Part shown: in pieces, positions 46,029 to 61,233 of the stretch
Numbering within the stretch: position 1 is the stretch's first letter
Layout of the letters: each line of letters begins with the position of its first letter
Assembly (NCBI GenBank): GCA_958450365.1
Contig: CAUEEP010000876.1
Span: 248,001 to 312,000 of the forward strand
DNA length: 64,000 nt
Source of the DNA: Mesorhabditis belari
Taxonomy: Eukaryota; Nematoda; Chromadorea; Rhabditida; Rhabditidae
Direction of reading: 5' to 3'
Position numbers and translations under genes: made by a program
Notes under the pieces: generated by a model
What the model was told of the DNA's origin: nothing
The model's database searches: none
Seen by the model: the letters and a program-made list of their open reading frames with translations, nothing else

Positions 46029-47743
46029 AGTTTTTTGAAGAATTGTTTGAGAAGAGCGTGGAAGCTAGAAGTTCTTTTGATTTTATTTGTTCGAACTTAT
46101 AAAGTCTATCAATCAAAACAAACAAATAATTAAGCATATTTTAGCAGTTTCAACTTCTCTAAATTGCGTTAATCGAAAGAATTTTCCTGAAAGAGGCCAA
46201 TGCGGGTCTCTTCGTTTGATGAACCCTTCAAAAGCTCATTTCAATTTGACATTTCAATTAAGCAAAGCGATAAGAATTCGATTTTGGTTAACTTTAAAGC
46301 TTTATTTTTTGTTTTTTGTTTTTTCTCGTTCCACTCACCTTGCAAATATCTTGTCCCGATGGTTATATTTACGAATCTGGTATTGAGACATGTCTTGAAT
46401 GGGCCTCCGTTGAGAGTATGTCCATTAGAGTGTGTTTCTCTCGGCTAATGCGTTTCCTAAAACGCGTACTCAAAAAAAAACGTAGACGCGACGTAAATTT
46501 TACATTGAAAATTTCAAATTTATTATTCAAAAAAGCGTTGTTCAACACTAGCTTTATACAATAAAGCAAAAAAAAAACGTGTGCTGCCATTACTTTTAGT
46601 GATTGTTCTTATCAATTTTGAAGCCTTGTTTGATTTGATATTGTTTTTAGCAATTACGTTTCTTTTTTCTTTTCCAAAAAAGCAATTAACTCCGGTAGTT
46701 CTTTAAAAGTTTGAAACTTTACAGGAACGTTCAAAAAAGTCCGTTCAAAACATTCAATTTTGAACATGAACGCACAAGTTTGAAATTGATTAAGGGGTGG
46801 CCCGAGCCGGGGAGATGCGGCAAACTTTGTAGATCGATTACGTCGTCGGGACAGTCACAAATCACCATATCTAAAATAGAAGAAGAACGGCAGAAAGTAA
46901 GCAATGTATTTAAAACGAAAAGAGAGCTCGTAACAAGGAAACTTTCAAGTTAAATGATGGGGTGATGATAATTATCAAATGCTAAAGAATCATTGAAAAA
47001 GCTTGGTTGGAAGAAGGTTGGAAGTCTGATTCCGACACGTTATCCGCTACAGTAACCCTTTCTTTGACGCGCGCGCGCAAGCGTTATAAGAGATGCCAAA
47101 AAATTGTTTGCCAAATTCCTTGCGATTCCGACCTATCTTGCAAAAGCGGATGGCAGATTCGGAATCAGCGTCAAATTCTGCATCGGATGGTCTAGGTCTC
47201 ATTTCTATTGGCCACCCTGATTTCATGACCTTCCTTTGTTAGTAAAATAATTGTCTTTATGCCATAACTAATTTTAATTTTTATATTAAATTTTCCTCCA
47301 CAATGGAACTTATAGACCGACCTGAAATTAGTTTTGTGCAAAAATAATTTATTAAATTTATATTTAAATTAATAATAGCAGTTAGTATCATGTTTTAAAT
47401 TTTTAATAAAATAACTGTTTTGGCGATAGAAAATGGCGACCATTTGCGGCCAGGCGTCGGCTTTAACCATCGAGCCTCCCTGGATTGATTGGACCTGAAG
47501 TGTTATCTAAATAAAATTGAAATTGGAAAATTGACCCCTGGAAGGATTGATAGACAGGCAAATAGCAGCAAAATATGCTGTTTCCACACTATTAGGTTTC
47601 TTAAATGAACAAAAAATAAGCTGAGGACTCCTGATTAGGGCCACTGCACGAAATGCATGGAATTTATGAGCAGATTTTCTCAATAGTTGAACTGAGAAGT
47701 GTTCTGATACAAAGGTGTCTCTTTTGGCATCAAATTACTCCTT

Positions 47744-47870
47744 TAGTTTCAGAGTACGAGTCACTCCAACAGTATCAGAATCTGACTCGATGCATTTCAA
47801 AATACAGCCGACTCTCTCTAGAACGGAATGGAAGGGACGAAAATTTTTTTCCGTTATATAGTAGTTTGTA
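47744..47870. repeat. Dispersed repeat, inverted relative to 33527-33655
   Basis: Contains the complement of the 33.5-kb repeat (CTCGATGCATTTCAAAATAC; CTAGAACGGAATGGAAGGG). Ends at TCCGTTATATAG, similar to the AACGG-rich left side of the 33.5-kb copy. Confidence 0.6.
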
Positions 47871-48984
47871 TCAGAACACTTCTTGAAGTTAAGAAATGAA
47901 TTGAAGTTGAAATTTTTCAGCAATTGTTTGTTTGCTTTATAAACTGCAAGGACAGGCTCTTTATAAATTCTTTATAAATGCATTTATAAATTCTTCAGAA
48001 AACATTTAACCTTTCAACAAAAATTTTTTTACATAAATAGAAATATTAGAAGTTTTCTTTTCTTTTTTTTTCAGAAAAGAAAAAGAGAAACTGACTCAGA
48101 ACCTTTTTCAGCTCTTTTAAAATTTAGCAAGCTTTTCAAATGAATCTTTTCAAATATTGAAGTTGAAATTTTTCAGCAATTGTTTGTTTGCTTTATAAAC
48201 TGCAAGGACAGGCTCTTTAAAAAAAATTGAAATGTTTGCTTGTATTCCGATGGTAATATTGGTGCTCATTTGGTGCCCATTTGGTGTGCACACAGACCTG
48301 GTAAGATAAATAAAGTGACAAGAACTCACTTAGCCATTTGAAATTACAAGAATTTTTCAACATTTAACTGTTAAAGATTTTTAAACTAACTGCTTGTAAA
48401 TTTGATTTATGACCAACTAGTGGATTTTTTTCAGAATCCTATCAAACGGTACACGGGATTAGAGCTGCCAAAAAACCGACGACATCTACTCTCACTCTCG
48501 GACTTCTATATACCATCGAAAGGATTGGTGGTAAAAATATGTGTCATACTTTTTGTTGAGGACACCAATTCAGCCACCAGAGAGTCTCGACCTACGGGAC
48601 AAAGGACTGGTGACAGATGTAAAAGACCAAGGACATTGTAAAAGCTGTTACATCTTCTCGTGAGCTTTTTTTATTTACTTTTGGTATCAAAGATGATCGT
48701 AGTAATATTGAAATTCCTTTTACTTTGGTAAAATCGGAAACTCTAAAGCTTTCGGTTTGCACCTAACTGTAAATTCTTACAAGGGGAATGATCCAAACTG
48801 GGGCTGACGTTTCATGATAAGCTCGGGGTGCAAACACCAATCGGATGTGGGCATTCCAAATATCCATTCAGTTTTTGCTCAAATTAGAATCCTAGCGAGA
48901 AAAATGCAATTGAAGTTTCGACCATTTTTGAAAAATCGCCCATTAGCCTTTAGCCAATAAGAGCGCTCCATACGCCAGCGAAAG

Positions 48985-49066
48985 CAGTGGAGCAGTGGCG
49001 GCCTAGGGACCAGTGTGGCGGACTACAGAACGCATGCCGGTTTTCGCGGTGGGTTCTAGTCCCGCC
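48985..49066 (+). tRNA. Class II tRNA-like sequence (Leu/Ser type body), probable pseudogene
   Basis: The 3' half is convincing: GGTGGGTTCTAGTCCCGCC forms a T arm, followed by GCCGAC. An A-box-like GTGTGGCGGACTACAG precedes it with a longer-than-standard spacing, as in tRNAs with a long variable arm. The 5' acceptor strand (GTGGCGG) does not pair properly, so it is unlikely to be functional. Confidence 0.3.
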
Positions 49067-49569
49067 GCCGACAAACTTTTTTGCTTTTTTGAAAAACATA
49101 CAAATACCATTTTTAAGACTATTAGAGTGCTCTTTACAGTACAGTTGCAGTATTCCAGGCTATTTTCAATATTAATCAAAAAAAACAATTAAAGACCAGT
49201 CAACAAAAAGCCTGTCACCAAGAAACAAAGACCAATTTTAAAAAGATCATACTGTTTATGCCAAAGGAAACTTTTTAAAGGGCCTTTTTTGACAGATTAA
49301 TAGCTTTTCCTAGTGTCGATACGTTTGGATCATGCCCTTGTTAGGTTTTGACGTTGAATTGAACATTAAACCTAAAATTTTGTTTTTCAGTGTTCCTTTT
49401 GTAATATAATGACTATCCATAGACTTTTAAGATCGATCTAGTGCAGCAACATTCGAAGTTTTACTTGAGCAAACTTTTTTAAACTGATTTCCGCCAATTG
49501 AGCCATTTTATTTCGTTTTCTTTTTACAACTATGAATTAATGGGATTCAACACAAGGTAATGTACCCAT

Positions 49570-49942
49570 TTTGATTGAAAGTCGATCAAAAGTATTTCGA
49601 CGATTTCTTGAATTATTGGCAGTCTTTGGTGGACCTCGTCCTTTACGATCTTCATTGGAGCCTGTTTCTTTGAAACGCTTCAGAGCGCGAAAAACATTCT
49701 GTTTCTTTTCCTGCAAGATGCAGAAAAAAAGAAAGACAGAAAGCAGTCAAACGTAGTAGTCGAGTATCTCTGCGAGTGTTTTTCCTTGCTGATGAAGAGT
49801 AATGGCTGGACGCAGCTCTTTCTTAGATTTCATACCTAAAAACAATCAAATCATCCAATTAATAAGAAGAAAAGAAAAAAAGAAAGACAGAAAGCAGTCA
49901 AACGTAGTAACATGCGCGTCACCATAATTGTAAGACACCCTG
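49570..49942 (-). mobile_element. Tc1/mariner-superfamily fragment, 5' end and HTH
   Basis: Right end CAGGGTGTCTTACAATTATG (read on minus) at 49942. The minus-strand frame from about 49833 encodes KKELRPAITLHQQGKTLAEI, a ~45-bp interruption resembling an intron, then FRALKRFKETGSNEDRKGRG (helix-turn-helix and GRPR-like linker). The catalytic domain is missing. An AAAAAGAAAGACAGAAAGCA segment is repeated at 49722 and 49876. Confidence 0.65.
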
Positions 49943-50156
49943 TTCATGGGCAAACTTTTGAAAAAACTGGGCTAGACGATTTTCATGGCCCATGCCTCTC
50001 GTTTATGTGAAAAGTTTATTAGAAACTTCGAGAATCAACGAAAGCGCTAGTAGCTAGCAAAATTTTACTATGTGCTTGATTTTGATTGACTAACAACTTG
50101 GGGCTGTTACGCAAAGATTGGGGGGAAAAAATTTCTCCTTGAAGAATATCTTTTAG

Positions 50157-54411
<4,255 letters not shown>

Positions 54412-54526
54412 ATGCTCTAATAAAAACCTTTTGATTTTCTGTGAGGTAATAAAGTTTTGTTGAATGCCAACTATTCAAAAGCAAAAGGATTTTTACTTTT
54501 GAAAATCTGTAAACATAAGAAGAAAC

Positions 54527-54961
54527 ACAAATTTGGGTGCAAGACTACTTTGCGAAAGAGGTGTTAATCCAAGGACAATCCATTTTCTCGCTGACAATGC
54601 CCGGGTACACACATCAAACTTGGCTCAAAACACCATAGAAGAATTAGGCTGGAAACTCGTGCCTCATCCGCCATATTTGCCTGATATTGCTCCCTTAGAT
54701 TATCATTTGTTCCGGTCTATGCAACACTCTCTTGCAAATCAAAAGTTTAACAATCCTGAAGAAGTCGAAATTTGGGTGCAAGACTACTTTGCGTCGCGGG
54801 ACCCCAAATCTTTCGAATCAGGCATCCGAAGTTTACGCAAAAAATGGAAGAAAAAAGTTGATAATAATGGTGAATATCTTTTGGAATAAAGTTGTTTTCT
54901 TATTGATTTTGGGGTTGTTCAAATATTGGTTATAATCCGCAGTTTCTTTTGCAAGTACCTA
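54527..54961 (+). mobile_element. Mariner M2 C-terminal fragment with 3' TIR
   Basis: The frame 54533-54889 carries HFLADNARVHTS (second Asp), PPYLPDIAPLDYHLF (third Asp) and the terminal FNNPEEVEIWVQDYF. The 3' TIR (GCAGTTTCTTTTGCAAGTAC) ends at about 54961. The first 30 bp (ATTTGGGTGCAAGACTACTT) duplicate 54770-54790 of the same element, so the 5' junction arose by an internal rearrangement. Confidence 0.8.
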
Positions 54962-54965
54962 ATAT

Positions 54966-55007
54966 TATTGGGTTGGTGAATTGAAAACTGCCGGACTTTG
55001 AACTAAA
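54966..55007. repeat. Lone mariner M1 end
   Basis: TTGGGTTGGTGAATTGAAAA plus CTGCCGGACTTTGAAC matches the M1 terminus, immediately beside the M2 end. No partner end is seen; the sequence after it is a kinase gene fragment. Confidence 0.7.
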
Positions 55008-55137
55008 ATCTGCTGCTCTTGACAAGTAGCAAACTTTGCAAGAGCTTTTACTACTCTCACTAGGGAAAGCCAAGCACTTGTCGTGGCCTTTTGGAACGAG
55101 ATAGGAAAAACTCGATAGGAAAAAGTCGATAGGAAAA

Positions 55138-55226
55138 ACTTTTGCGACTTGATAACCAACATGTTGCTACCAGATGCAAGTGAACGTTTTAGTGCCGAGG
55201 AATGTCTCGAGCACGTTTTTCTTAAG
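55138..55226 (+). pseudogene. Protein kinase C-lobe exon fragment
   Basis: The plus frame reads CDLITNMLLPDASERFSAEE then CLEHVFLK, the end of a Ser/Thr kinase domain (DLI..ML..dp..R.sa.e.l.H.f, subdomains X-XI), followed by a GTAGG donor. A three-fold GATAGGAAAAACTC-like repeat precedes it. No other kinase exon is visible on either side, so this is probably a captured or leftover exon. Confidence 0.55.
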
Positions 55227-56350
55227 GTAGGATTTTCACAGTGTTAGTACAAAGAAAAGTGTAGAAGATAAACAATTTTCAACATATTCAGTTGGCTTTG
55301 TTTCTCTGGTTTGCACTAATTTTGTCGACGAGTTATATCTAGTCTCCACAAAAAGATTTGCGAGTAGTTAACAATGTCAAAATCGATAAGCACCGTTTTA
55401 TATGGCAAGAGCCTGGTCTCACTGTAGAAAGTTGGTTGCTCGTGCAAATGAATTTAAATCAGTAATTCACGTTTTGATTCAGGATCGTATCCCAGAGAAA
55501 GCCCAAGAGCCGATTGAAAAAGCAACATTGAAGAACAGTGTTGTGCTGAAAGAGCTGGAGAACGGATGCACAAGACTTTTGTTAGAAGTCGATTTGCCTG
55601 ATGAGGAGATATATGCTAATTAAATCTATCATTATCATCATTGTCTGTTGATTGAAAGAGTTTATAAATGTTTTGATATTCTTTCAGAAAAAGGGGCTTT
55701 TGATTCCTCCATTGACTGCAAAAATAGTGCAATTCAATGGATGCGAAGCATCAAAAAGAGAACAATTCAAACCATCTTTCATCCTTACATCTCCCCCTCA
55801 GACTTTATTGTTTTCATCCAAACATTGGCAAGAGTCCCAAGAGATAAAATACACTTATCTGAACCTTTTGAGATACTTTCCAAACCCGATCATAGTATGA
55901 GCGTCGAGATCTGTGCAATCTGCCAAGATCTCCGGACCCACGCTTGAAATCGTTATATCGAACAAATCGTTATATCGAATATCGTCATATCGAGGTTTTC
56001 AATTAGGTCAAGACCAAATTTTGAATAAAAATCGTTATATCGAATATACTTGTGGAAAATAAGAATAATTACATATTTGCTGTATTTTCCGTCGCTGGTA
56101 GTTCAGTGGTAGAATATATACTCGAAAACTGATTTATCTGCACAAAGAGATCTTATAGAGAAAGTGGAAGAGATTTACACACATAAAGCTCAATATAAGC
56201 TAGAGATTATGAATCTAAAGAAATATCAGAAATCCACTCTATAGATTTCTGCACAATACTGATAAATTCTCGCTCAAAACAAGCTAAAAAAGGCAAATTT
56301 GTTATCGGCTTTGTGTTCGTTATGAAAGAATTTGGTAAAGATAAGGATAA
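55227..56350. other. Unassigned stretch with open frames and a TATCGAA-type repeat
   Basis: Plus frames 55402-55623 and 55648-55947 are open but match nothing I know; the first starts MARAWSHCRKLVARANEFKS. 55945-56050 contains repeated ATCGTTATATCGAATAT, typical of pogo-like MITE debris. 56096-56125 has an isolated tRNA A-box-like sequence (TAGTTCAGTGGTAGAAT) without a matching B box. Confidence 0.35.
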
Positions 56351-56732
56351 GTACCGCTCGATTCACTGCTTTGGGGACGTTGGCTTTGGCCGGAAGGAGA
56401 AGTCGGATGGTTCAACATCATTTTAAATCGAAGCCACGAATATGGAGTGTCTCCTTTCTTATGGTACTTCTACTCAGCAATTCCCCGTGTAATGCTTGAC
56501 TCGCTTGGATTGCTGATTGATAGAAGGCTGCCACCTCTTGTCATTCCGCCGTTGATCTTCGTCCTTCTCTACTCGATTTTGCCACACAAAGAACTCCGGT
56601 TCATCCTCTACGTCTTTGCTCAATCTTCCAGCAGCTGTATTTTGCGCTAAAATGTGGATAAGTCGTCACAAGAACTTCATTCGCTTGCTACTCGCCTATG
56701 GTTTTGCAGCTCATTTGATTGTCAAAGGATAA
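56351..56732 (+). pseudogene. ALG12: ALG12 (Dol-P-Man alpha-1,6-mannosyltransferase) fragment, frameshifted
   Basis: The plus frame from 56351 reads [19 protein letters not shown], then [13 protein letters not shown] and [15 protein letters not shown], the best conserved part of the ER multi-pass mannosyltransferase ALG12 (the WPE, LLWYFYSAxPR and LPHKELRF motifs). After YVF the frame shifts; the downstream frame gives [14 protein letters not shown] and YGFAAHLIVK to TAA at 56732. The [12 protein letters not shown] segment is shorter than usual. No flanking ALG12 exons are recognisable, so this is a broken fragment of a duplicated gene, not the functional locus. Confidence 0.8.
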
Positions 56733-56931
56733 GAGTCTCAAAAAGGGTTATCACTTGATAAGGTATTGAGAAACTCTTAAAATACTTGCTGAATTGAACC
56801 TTTCAAAATACTAGAAAATTTTGATTGAATACTTTTTCACATATCTAACGACAAGATGAAATTTGAATATTCCATCATTTTTTTGTCAAAGATTGTACGA
56901 TTTTAGAGGTTATACGTATGTTGATATTATA

Positions 56932-57367
56932 TTGGGTTGGTAGAAAAGTCCTTTCAGACTTTTTGGGAGAGTACCTTAAGGAAAATCGAAGGAAAATCGC
57001 GAAAAGCGGCGGAAAGGCTATTGATCTGAGGGTCGCTGGTTCGACTTCCACCGGTGACAATATTTTTCAAAAATTTTTTGCTAAGGTTCTGAAAATTTGT
57101 GTCTAGGGGTTATTTTTGACGCTGATCACGAAACACATGTTTTTAGGCTAGGTTTCTGCACGGAAAACTAGTGAAACAGCCATTTTTTGGCTCTGCCGCC
57201 CTTTACTAAAATAGCTGTAAAAACTTTTAGAAAAGAGATATCTCAAAACGGTTTTTACCAATCGATCCGTCTTGAATTCAGCTTTAGGATGAGCTATAAA
57301 GCGTCAAAATTCGACAAATTTAAGGTACTCTCCCAAAAAATCCGAAAGGAATTTTCCACCAACCCAA
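56932..57367. mobile_element. Mariner-type MITE with ~48-bp TIRs and a tRNA-like core
   Basis: 436 bp, TA-flanked, TIR TTGGGTTGGTAGAAAAGTCC continuing to TTTGGGAGAGTACCTT, near-perfect inverse at the right end. Near 56993-57060 the interior has an A-box-like TCGCGAAAAGCGGCGG and a B-box-like GGTTCGACTTC ending CCGGTGAC, so it may derive from a tRNA. A partial second copy is at 57539-57646. Confidence 0.75.
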
Positions 57368-57538
57368 TATAAGATGGACTTGTTCTCGAGTCAAAAACGC
57401 CTTTTCCATGCATTTTTGGGATTTCAAACTTAGATTTGAATACTAAACCTCACCGCACAATTGCCCTGTTCCAGTGGCCATCACATTCAATCCCATCAAT
57501 TGATGATCTCATCAATTCCCCCTTTTTTTTGTTGTTCC

Positions 57539-57646
57539 CGTCTTGAATTCAGCTTTAGGATGAGCTATAAAACGTCAAAATTGGACAAATTTAAGGTACT
57601 CTCCCAAAATATCGGAAAGAACTTTTCCATTATCCCAATATTACGA
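57539..57646. repeat. Partial copy of the 56932-57367 MITE (right end)
   Basis: Repeats the last ~105 bp (GAATTCAGCTTTAGGATGAG; AAGGTACTCTCCCAAAA), ending in a mutated TIR (CATTATCCCAATATT). Same orientation as the full copy 170 bp upstream. Confidence 0.7.
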
Positions 57647-58128
57647 TATTATATTAAGTTTAATTTTTACTTATAAAACACTAGTATCAAAGCAATGAAT
57701 AAAAATAATGCTGATTCGAGACACGAGAAAAACGACAGTGTAACGCACAATTGCTTCCTCTCACAAATTGAAACTTTTCGATGGCTAATAAGACTTTAAG
57801 GCTACTCAATTAATCGTAAAATAAAAAGTATTCTCTTTAAGTTCTTTGTTCAGTGAGCTGCGATGTTGTCGTTTGTGTGGGCGAGCCAGCTTTCTGGGGG
57901 TCTTGTGGGGTTTTTCGAAACTAAAATAAATTTATCACGCTACAACCCCCAATTTAATTGAGGAAATGCACAAGGCGGGTAAAAAAATGCTTTCAAAAAC
58001 TTCACGATCACCTGGGAATTGAGTCAATTTGAGGCGGGGTTGCAATTATATTTTTGGAACCAAACTTGAACTTTTTATGGGGAAATCGACTAGTTGGTCT
58101 CAAATTTTACAGCCAAATTCTTTTCAAA
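57647..58128. other. Upstream region of the plus-strand receptor
   Basis: AT-rich, nothing recognisable except the likely promoter/5'UTR of the gene starting at 58129. A plus frame open before the ATG is not supported by conservation. Confidence 0.4.
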
Positions 58129-60948
58129 ATGGATGCGCTCTCAATAATCCTCGATCTACACATTCTGACGACGATTCCCATTCAATGTCTTCTTATTTCG
58201 ATTCTTTTATCTCATACTAAACATGATCGAATTTACGAGACGTGTTTGTTGAATATTTGTGGGTTAAAGACATACCGTAAATACTGTAATAGTACTCCAC
58301 CCCCATAATGACGGTGCGGAGTGTTGCGTGGTCTAGCTTTGAACGAGTGTTTCTCCACACTTGTTTATACTACAATATGCGCTTAGGTAACAAAAAATAG
58401 CCCTGAATTTCAGCTATTTTTTGATACCAAAGACGCATTTTTTGAAAGTACGGGCGCTTTGAAAAAAATGAAATGCTAAAAAACTTTTGCGACTAACTTT
58501 TGGAATCTTCAACCCGACCCAATCCGATCCCCCCGATCCGACCCGACCCGATTTTCCATGTCTCCAGCTTACCACTACAGCTTTCTCCGTTTAGTAATCT
58601 GCGATCTGGTTGTCTGTCTGACCGAACTCTTAATGAAAGAACCCTCCCAATGGGGTTTTGTTTATCTATATCTACAAGGATTTATTCAAATCTTTGCCCG
58701 AATCTACTTTATCGTTCTTTTCTGTTTCACCTGTCAGGCGGTGCTATGGAATTTTGTGTTAGCCGTATCAAGAATTGTCATGTTGTTGAGATGGCATCGA
58801 TTTAATGAGGTTATATGAATAAAAAACTAAACTTACCTACAAATAGAAGAACAGTTTTACTTTTACAGTTTTTATACTCATAGTAATTCGAAAGATTTCA
58901 GGAAAATTACAATAAGATTGTCTACTTTTTAATCGTTTCAATTTGGAGTTACAAAATCGGATTTGGCGTCTATATTTCGGCGTTTGTCCCGATGAGCTAC
59001 ACTCTAGATGGGAATTTTTCGATCAAGTATAAAAGTTGTAAAAATCAAAACCTTTTTTTAATTTAGCTATATTACGGTGGACCCGAACTTTTACATGAAT
59101 TTTATTGGTGGCCAAGTGATTCCGTTATTTGTAATTCTGACCATACTGATCTACTTATCATTCTTTCTCATTTTATTCCTTCAAAGACTGTTGCTCAAAA
59201 ACTCTAACCTCAAATCAAAAGTTCTACGAACTGTCATAGCAGCTATGCTTCAAAATTCAGGTTGGAAAGTTTTGTATTTTTAGTTTTTAAAGAAAAAAAG
59301 CAAACTTTCCCCTCCTTTTGGCAATCTTTTCTGCAGCCTTGTATTCTCTGTGCGCGCGTCACACCGTTTCTGGCACACTCCCTTTTCCTATATGGCCGCT
59401 ATTTCCCTCTTTGCGCAATGGCAATAACGCCACCAATGAGACCTAGCCGAGGTGTGTTTATTGTTTTAAAACCGATACCAATTATCCGTCGCTATCCGCC
59501 CTGAAATATGGTTGCCCTGGAAATCCCTCGGGGGCCAAGATGACTTACAACTGAATAAAATAAAATCTGCCAGAGTTTTGGGCTCTCTTGCTTTTAAAAT
59601 TATTTTGCTTTTCAAAAGAAGTTATTCGATATGATGAACAAAAAGTTAAGGGCTAGGCGGAACGTCAAAGAAATTCCGTTGAACCGTTGCAAAATTGGGG
59701 CACATCGGCCTTTTCGCTTGCCCTTCGCAGCAGCTGATAGTAATTGAGATTTGTTCTTCTTGTACGGCTTCATTTTCAGCTTTTTCTTGATGATTGTGTT
59801 AACGGAGCTTCTCTTCAGACCCATTTTCTGTGCCGTTCCTCGAGCCGATTGGTTAGGGTTTAATCTTAGACGATCGCGCACTTTCGTGACGTTGGCCGGA
59901 GTAACCGCTGTTCGTTTTGCACCTCTTCCAGGGCGATCAGAAACTGTGTCCAGAGTTTCATAACGTTGAATGGTTCGAGAAACAAGGCTTCTGGGGACAT
60001 TCAGGCGCTTTGAGATCTCGCTCGCCTGAACACGCTGCCGCTTGAGCTCAAGAATCGATTCTCGATGTGGAGACGCTTTCACCATTCCTGAAAACAACCA
60101 TACTAATGTACTGAAAGTTAGTAATCATATCATAAAATAAGAAAAATACACAAAAACCATCAAAACAGGTAAGCAAAAAGTGAAATGGGGCTCATAATTC
60201 TTGGTCACCCTGTAGATTCAGCATTTTATTTTTCGACTTTTTTGTACTTTCGAGCTTTTTTTGACGTTCCGTCTAGCCCCAAAAGTTCAAGTTTTGTGAA
60301 ATTTTTAAAACTTTGCTTTCTGCCTGGTTTTTTTAAGGTGACTTCAAAAAATTCATCTTGTTCATCCGCACGGAAATCTGTAATACAAAGCGAAAGATTT
60401 TCTCGGTCAAATGAAGACAAATCAGAGGTGAATCGACATGAAATCAGAAGCCTAAGGAAACGGTGTGTACTAGAAAAGGTACAATTACGAGCGCACACAG
60501 AGAACATATAGAGAACAGCGACAAAAGCAAAAAAAGCCTGTTTAGCCGTTATGGTCACCTGCATTTTCACTCTCTATCAAACTCTTCTCTACGAATTTCC
60601 TTCTTGGGGACTCAAAAATGTTTCGATTGATACGTATTTGTTTATCATGAAGATTGGAACAAATCTATACGCGACTTTGTCGGCCTGGATCATGTTGATT
60701 TGTGTGAATGAGGTAGGTAAAGGCAAGAAATCACATATTTTTAAATTAAACACCTGTAAAAACTGAATCCCAGAAAAACCTCAAACCAAGTCACATTTTA
60801 GTATCGAAGAGCTGCCTTGGCTAAGGTGAATCCTCTAATTTTTGGGCGACAAGACAATTCCCACCAAGAGACAACGAACAAAACGAGTCGCAGAAAGTTC
60901 TTCACGAAAACGCAGAAGCCTATTGGGAAAGAGAATGTCGGATCTTAA
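58129..60948 (+). CDS. Serpentine (7TM) chemoreceptor, complete six-exon gene, 343 residues
   Basis: Exons 58129-58258, 58568-58809, 58902-59026, 59067-59260, 60519-60712, 60802-60948. Total 1032 nt, every junction GT/AG and in phase. Helices: TM1 IPIQCLLISILLS; TM2 FLRLVICDLVVCLTE; TM3 WNFVLAVSRIVMLL (Arg at the DRY position); TM4 KIVYFLIVSIWSYKIG; TM5 PLFVILTILIYLSFFLILFL; TM6 KKACLAVMVTCIFTLYQTLL; TM7 LSAWIMLICVNE, with YRRAAL directly after as in nematode chemoreceptors. A basic C-terminal tail follows. Length and topology fit the Srv/Srg superfamily; exact class uncertain. Intron 1 holds a decayed MITE and intron 4 (1258 bp) a truncated Tc1-like element. Confidence 0.82.
58273..58495. 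mobile_element. MITE (TACCGTAAATACTGTAATAG end), decayed copy in receptor intron 1
   Basis: The left end is identical to the TIR of 61234-61502, and interior blocks are shared (ATAATGACGGTGCGGAGTG; AAAAAATAGCCCTGAATT). The right TIR is lost. Confidence 0.7.
59600..60212 (-). mobile_element. Tc1-like element T4, 5' half, in receptor intron 4
   Basis: Right end CAGGGTGACCAAGAATTATG (read on minus) at 60212 beside TA. The minus frame from 60085 encodes the N-terminal DNA-binding region: SPHRESILELKRQRVQASEI, SRTIQRYETLDTV, DRPGRGAKRTAV (GRPR-like hook), LNPNQSARGTAQKMGLKRSS. It stops being transposase after about residue 140, so the DDE catalytic domain and left end are missing. Confidence 0.8.
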
Positions 60949-61233
60949 AAACTCATAGACGATAAAAGAGTTTCACCACTTCATGCAATAAAATTTGAAT
61001 ACGAATCAATAATTCGCATTTGTGAAAAACTAAAGCGAGCCCAGTTAAGACGAGACTACAAACGGATATAAATAGCTCGTTCTCAGAGTAAAATTGGTTG
61101 AGTTTTAGTGTCAATCGAAAGCCTAAAGTTGGCTTGTTTTTTTAATAAAAAAGTTTTAAAAAATATCTATTCTATGCAATTCTATGAGGTTTGTAGTTTG
61201 ATCTTGTCGTTTTTAGGGTCGATCTCTAATAAA
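60949..61233. other. Receptor 3' flank
   Basis: AATAAAATT at 60988 is a candidate poly(A) signal for the receptor. Otherwise nothing recognised; 61030-61085 resembles the CCAGAACGTGCTATTTATAG-type sequence near 25000 in inverted form. Confidence 0.35.

Larger units (their letters stand above)
46029..49560. other. Long gene-poor stretch with repeat debris
   Basis: Contains the repeat at 47744-47870 (inverse of 33527-33655), a 62-bp direct repeat (47896 and 48157; GAAATTTTTCAGCAATTGTT), and a tRNA-like sequence at 48985-49066. 46316-46440 reads CPDGYIYESGIETCLEWA on plus, faintly like a secreted Cys-rich domain but unsupported. 48432-48535 follows a good acceptor (TTTTTTCAG; LELPKNRRHLLSLSDF) and could be an upstream exon of the protease at 50 kb; I cannot connect it. 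Confidence 0.4.

Noticed and set aside
46316..46564. Secreted C-type-lectin-like domain (CPDGYIYES...)
   Set aside because: Only two cysteines and no WND or second-half motif; probably coincidence.
56096..56170. tRNA-Gly-like gene (A box TAGTTCAGTGGTAGAAT)
   Set aside because: No B box or T arm follows and no acceptor pairing; chance or a short fragment.
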